This document shows positions 6,786-9,582 of a DNA stretch of 9,582 nucleotides, in pieces (positions within the stretch are counted from its first letter, which is position 1; each line of letters opens with the position of its first letter). The stretch spans positions 1-9,582 of the forward strand of contig PWGS01000111.1 in NCBI GenBank assembly GCA_003554505.1, read 5' to 3'. The translations under genes and the position numbers were made by a program. Source of the DNA: Desulfonatronospira sp. (lineage in GTDB: Bacteria; Desulfobacterota; Desulfovibrionia; Desulfovibrionales; Desulfonatronovibrionaceae). The notes under the pieces are model-generated. The model saw only the letters and a program-made list of their open reading frames with translations. It was not told the DNA's origin and did no database searches.

Positions 6786-8243
6786 TCAGGCAAAATCCCA
6801 CCTGGGTCCTTCCGGGGTGTCCATGACCTCTATGCCTTTGGCGGTGAGTTCTTCCCGGATCCGGTCGGCAGTTTCAAAGTCCTTGTCTTTTCTGGCCTGC
6901 TGTCTTTTCAAAACCAGTTCCTGAACCGCCTGCGGATCTATATCCAGGCGTCTGCAGCGCATGATTTTTAATTCTTCCAGGAAATCTTCACCGGGACGCT
7001 GGAAAACTCCCAGGGCATTTCCCCAGTTTTCAAGCAGGCCGAGAATTTTCTGCATAATCTCTTTGCCGGCTTCACTTTTGCGGAAGGTCTTATTTTCAAG
7101 CATGCGGTTGGCCAGACGCACCAGGCCGAATACATAACCCACGGCCTCGGCTGTGTTCAGGTCGTCCTGCATGGCCTGGTCCCATTTGCGGGCAAGACCC
7201 TGCAGTTCCTCGTCTGCTTCAGGAAAGCTCTGCCCTTTGCTCCATTTTTCCTTCTGCAGTTCCTTCTGTAAAGCCGTCTTGGCCCAGTACACCCTCTTAA
7301 GGGCCTTTTCCGTCTCTTCCAGGGAACCGTCGGAATAGTCCAGGGGGCTGCGGTAGTGTTTTGTAAGCAGGAAAAAGCGCAGTACTTCCCCGTGGAAAGC
7401 ATTCATTATATCCCTGATGGGTATGAAATTGCCCAGGGACTTGGACATCTTTTCAGAGTCCACCCGGACAAACCCGTTGTGCACCCAGTATTTCACGAAT
7501 TCTTTGTCGAATGCCGCCTCGCTCTGGGCCTTTTCATTTTCGTGGTGGGGAAAAGCCAGGTCCTGGCCCCCGCCATGTATGTCGAAGGGAATGCCCAGGT
7601 ATTTCTCGCTCATGGCGGTACATTCCAGGTGCCACCCGGGCCGGCCGGCCCCCCAGGGACTGTTCCAGGAGGGTTCCCCGGGGTTGGCTGTTTTCCACAG
7701 GGCGAAATCCAGCGGGTCCTCTTTTTCTTCATCCGGGGCTATCCTCGAACCGGACTGAAGTTCTTCAATGTTTCTGCCGGACAGTTGTCCGTAACGGGGC
7801 ATTCTGCGCACCCGGAAGTAGATGTCCCCGCCGGAAGTAATGTAGGCGAAACCTTTTTCCAGAAGAGACTTTGTAAGCTGGATCATTTCGTCTATGTGTC
7901 TGGTGGCTCTCGGCTCCACATCAGCCTTGAGGACGTTTAATTCATCCATGTCCCGGTAAAAGGCCTCAATATATTTCTCGGCCCCCTGGTCCGGATCCAG
8001 GCCTTCTTCCTCTGCCCGTTTTATGATTTTATCGTCCACGTCGGTGAAGTTGCGGACAAAATTGACATGGTATCCCAGGCAGCGCAGGTAGCGTACCAGA
8101 ACGTCAAAGACCACGCAGGACCTGGCATGTCCGATATGGCAGTAATCATAAGCTGTGATGCCGCAGACATACATTTTTACCTTGCCTGGCTCCAGGGGGA
8201 CGAACTCTTCTTTTGCGCGGGGCAGGGTATTGTAGATGAGCAT
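6786..8243 (-). CDS. cysS: Cysteine--tRNA ligase
   Basis: Class I aminoacyl-tRNA synthetase that charges tRNA-Cys with cysteine in the cytoplasm. The 485 residues have normal family length. The zinc ligands that recognise cysteine are present (Cys27, Cys208, His233, Glu237), as are the HIGH motif (His36-His39 in AYDYCHIGHAR) and KMSKS (265-269). The GGGQDLAFPHHENE block and NFTDVDDKIIKRA are typical of CysS. The C-terminal anticodon-binding region is complete and ends in ...GPRWDFA, so there is no truncation. AGGAA lies 7 bases before the ATG at 8243. The gene follows ispDF after 77 bases with no clear terminator or promoter between, so co-transcription is plausible. ispDF-cysS linkage also occurs in other bacteria, to my knowledge. 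Confidence 0.98.
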   Translation of the reverse strand: MLIYNTLPRAKEEFVPLEPGKVKMYVCGITAYDYCHIGHARSCVVFDVLVRYLRCLGYHVNFVRNFTDVDDKIIKRAEEEGLDPDQGAEKYIEAFYRDMDELNVLKADVEPRATRHIDEMIQLTKSLLEKGFAYITSGGDIYFRVRRMPRYGQLSGRNIEELQSGSRIAPDEEKEDPLDFALWKTANPGEPSWNSPWGAGRPGWHLECTAMSEKYLGIPFDIHGGGQDLAFPHHENEKAQSEAAFDKEFVKYWVHNGFVRVDSEKMSKSLGNFIPIRDIMNAFHGEVLRFFLLTKHYRSPLDYSDGSLEETEKALKRVYWAKTALQKELQKEKWSKGQSFPEADEELQGLARKWDQAMQDDLNTAEAVGYVFGLVRLANRMLENKTFRKSEAGKEIMQKILGLLENWGNALGVFQRPGEDFLEELKIMRCRRLDIDPQAVQELVLKRQQARKDKDFETADRIREELTAKGIEVMDTPEGPRWDFA

Positions 8244-8320
8244 TATTATATTCCTGTGCGTTTGCGTTTGGTGTAGTTTCCTGCTGGAGTGAACAGCTTA
8301 GGTTTGTTCTGGACCCGCTG

Positions 8321-9517
8321 TTAATGAATCATCTCCCGCTTATGCCTGAGAGCGCTGACCAGCGCCAGCGCCTTGATTCCCTGGCCTTTTCCCGTGAATC
8401 CCAATCCCTCTTCGGTGGGGGCCTTGATATTTATCCGGCCGGGGTTGATGCCGGTGACTCCTGCCAGATTGGATCTGATGGAGGCTTTATGCGGCCCGAT
8501 CTTCGGCTTCTGGGCGATTATGGTTATATCAATATGCACCAGTTCCAGTTTTTCAGCCTGGGCCATGGCCAGGACTTCGCTTAGAAAGACCATGCTGCTT
8601 AAATTTTCATTGGCCGGATCGGTGTCGGGAAAAAAATCCCCGATGTCTCCCATGCCCAGACAGCCCAGGATGGCATCCACCAGGGCGTGAACGAGTACAT
8701 CCCCGTCTGAGTGGGCCTGGATGCCCGGTGCTCCGGGAATGGGCTGACCCCCGAGAATCATGGACCGGTCTCCACCGTAGCAGTGTACATCGTAGCCCAG
8801 CCCTGTGCAGGGCAGGGGGGCTTTTTCCTGGCTGCCGAGCACTTGCAGATCCTCGGATGTGGTTATCTTGATGTTTTTCTCTTCGCCGGGGATTATTTTG
8901 ACCCGGTAACCGCACTTTTCCAGCATAGATGCGTCGTCAGTTGCTGTAAAGTCCTGTTTGAGCGCCTGCTGGTGTGCATCCCGGAGCGCTTGAAGGCTGA
9001 AGAACTGAGGGGTCTGGACCGCTGACAAACTGTCCCTGGACAGGGTTTTGAGAACCAGGTCTCCGTCAAGCTCCTTGATGGTATCTTTGCATTCGATGCC
9101 GGGGATTACGCCGCCGACTCCGGAAGAAAATTCCTGGATAAGTGATGTGATGAGACGGGGTGAAAAAAAAGGTCTGGCTGCGTCATGCACCAGAACGTGC
9201 GTACACTCCGGGGGCAGGGCCTGCATGGCTTTAGATACAGATTCCTGGCGAAGACCGCCTCCGGCAACACAGATTAAAGGAATTCCCGGATCTCTTTCCA
9301 CCTGCAGTGCCCGGACTTCTTTTCGGCTTTGCTGCAGTTCCTTTTCTGGAAATGCAGCCACAAGACCGTTTACTTGCGGATTGCGGGCGAAGGTCTGAAT
9401 GCTGTGCCAGAAAAGCGGCAGGCCCTGGTAGTTAAGAAACTGTTTTTTTTGTATCTGCCCGCGGCTCTGGAGCCTGGAGCTTTTGCCGGCGGCAAGAAGG
9501 ACAGCCCATATATTCAT
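8321..9517 (-). CDS. ispDF: Bifunctional IspD/IspF enzyme of the MEP isoprenoid pathway
   Basis: A 398-residue fusion of two non-consecutive MEP-pathway enzymes. The N half is IspD (2-C-methyl-D-erythritol 4-phosphate cytidylyltransferase): LLAAGKSSR CTP loop (7-15), KKQF (24-27), VHDAARP (110-116), TPQFF (169-173) and NIKITTSED (215-223). The C half is IspF (2-C-methyl-D-erythritol 2,4-cyclodiphosphate synthase): GLGYDVH with the metal ligands Asp243 and His245, AHSDGDVLVHA with His277, DIGDFFPDTD (291-300) and TEEGLGFTGKG (368-378). The junction is at about residues 228-238, with no stop or frameshift. The middle enzyme, IspE, must be encoded elsewhere. I chose the ATG at 9517 because AAGGA is 8 bases upstream and IspD families begin with this hydrophobic strand; the frame opens further to 9568 but would run into the RNase P RNA. 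Confidence 0.97.
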   Translation of the reverse strand: MNIWAVLLAAGKSSRLQSRGQIQKKQFLNYQGLPLFWHSIQTFARNPQVNGLVAAFPEKELQQSRKEVRALQVERDPGIPLICVAGGGLRQESVSKAMQALPPECTHVLVHDAARPFFSPRLITSLIQEFSSGVGGVIPGIECKDTIKELDGDLVLKTLSRDSLSAVQTPQFFSLQALRDAHQQALKQDFTATDDASMLEKCGYRVKIIPGEEKNIKITTSEDLQVLGSQEKAPLPCTGLGYDVHCYGGDRSMILGGQPIPGAPGIQAHSDGDVLVHALVDAILGCLGMGDIGDFFPDTDPANENLSSMVFLSEVLAMAQAEKLELVHIDITIIAQKPKIGPHKASIRSNLAGVTGINPGRINIKAPTEEGLGFTGKGQGIKALALVSALRHKREMIH

Positions 9518-9525
9518 GCTGGATT

Positions 9526-9530
9526 TCCTT
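9526..9530 (-). promoter_or_regulatory. Shine-Dalgarno site of ispDF
   Basis: AAGGA on the minus strand, 8 bases before the ATG at 9517, directly after the six-T run that ends the rnpB region. It decides the start in favour of 9517 over the upstream in-frame ATG at 9568, which lies within the RNA gene. Confidence 0.75.
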
Positions 9531-9536
9531 AAAAAA

Positions 9537-9582
9537 GGGGAGTTGGACGATAAGCCGGGTTCTGTCAACGGGCCATCATTCA
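9537..9582 (-). ncRNA. rnpB: RNase P RNA, 3' end (5' part outside window)
   Basis: The minus strand at the right edge reads TGAATGATGGCCC, then GACAGAACCCGGCTTATCG (9566-9548). This is nearly the same as the 3' end of E. coli M1 RNA (GAAUGACUGUCC...GACAGAACCCGGCUUAUCGG), one of the most conserved parts of type A RNase P RNA, containing strand P4/J-regions. The next bases, GTCCAACTCCCC, should be the 3' strand of helix P1. A run of six T (9536-9531) follows at the likely transcript end. Only the last 46 or so nucleotides are visible; the full RNA would be about 350-400. RNase P removes 5' leaders from tRNA precursors. Confidence 0.9.

Overview
All genes in this window lie on the minus strand, so the region reads right to left. 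It looks like a chromosome segment of a sulfate-reducing or related anaerobic bacterium of the former Deltaproteobacteria (Desulfobacterota, perhaps Desulfovibrionales). The grounds are a fused IspDF enzyme, a type A-like RNase P RNA, a selenocysteine-containing cytoplasmic formate dehydrogenase and moderate GC content. The assignment is inference; no 16S or other phylogenetic marker was compared.

In transcription order: the 3' end of the RNase P RNA gene (rnpB) enters at the right edge. About 19 bases after its T-run come ispDF (isoprenoid synthesis), cysS (cysteinyl-tRNA synthetase) and a RimK-like ATP-grasp ligase. After a weak terminator candidate and a sigma70-type promoter candidate comes a two-gene unit: a LOG-family nucleotide phosphoribohydrolase and a Smr-domain protein. 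A 211-base spacer holds a perfect 9-bp hairpin and remnants that resemble common dispersed intergenic repeats. Then come ftsY (SRP receptor GTPase, TTG start with a strong GGAGG site), a TetR-type regulator with its own likely promoter, and the first 591 codons of a formate dehydrogenase alpha subunit cut off by the left edge.

The main finding is in the formate dehydrogenase. Its reading frame has an in-frame TGA at 713-715 where E. coli FdhF has selenocysteine. The DNA just after it forms a hairpin with a GGTCT loop at the same distance from the TGA as in E. coli fdhF. The gene should be annotated as one selenoprotein, not as a 353-residue protein ending at 713. It therefore implies selA/selB/selC/selD elsewhere in the genome.

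The rest is housekeeping. I found no insertion sequence, phage gene, CRISPR array or tRNA, and no convincing new multi-gene system. The less explained parts are the tetR-fdhF spacer with its inverted repeat, the repeat-rich spacer before ftsY, and the ATP-grasp ligase of unknown substrate.
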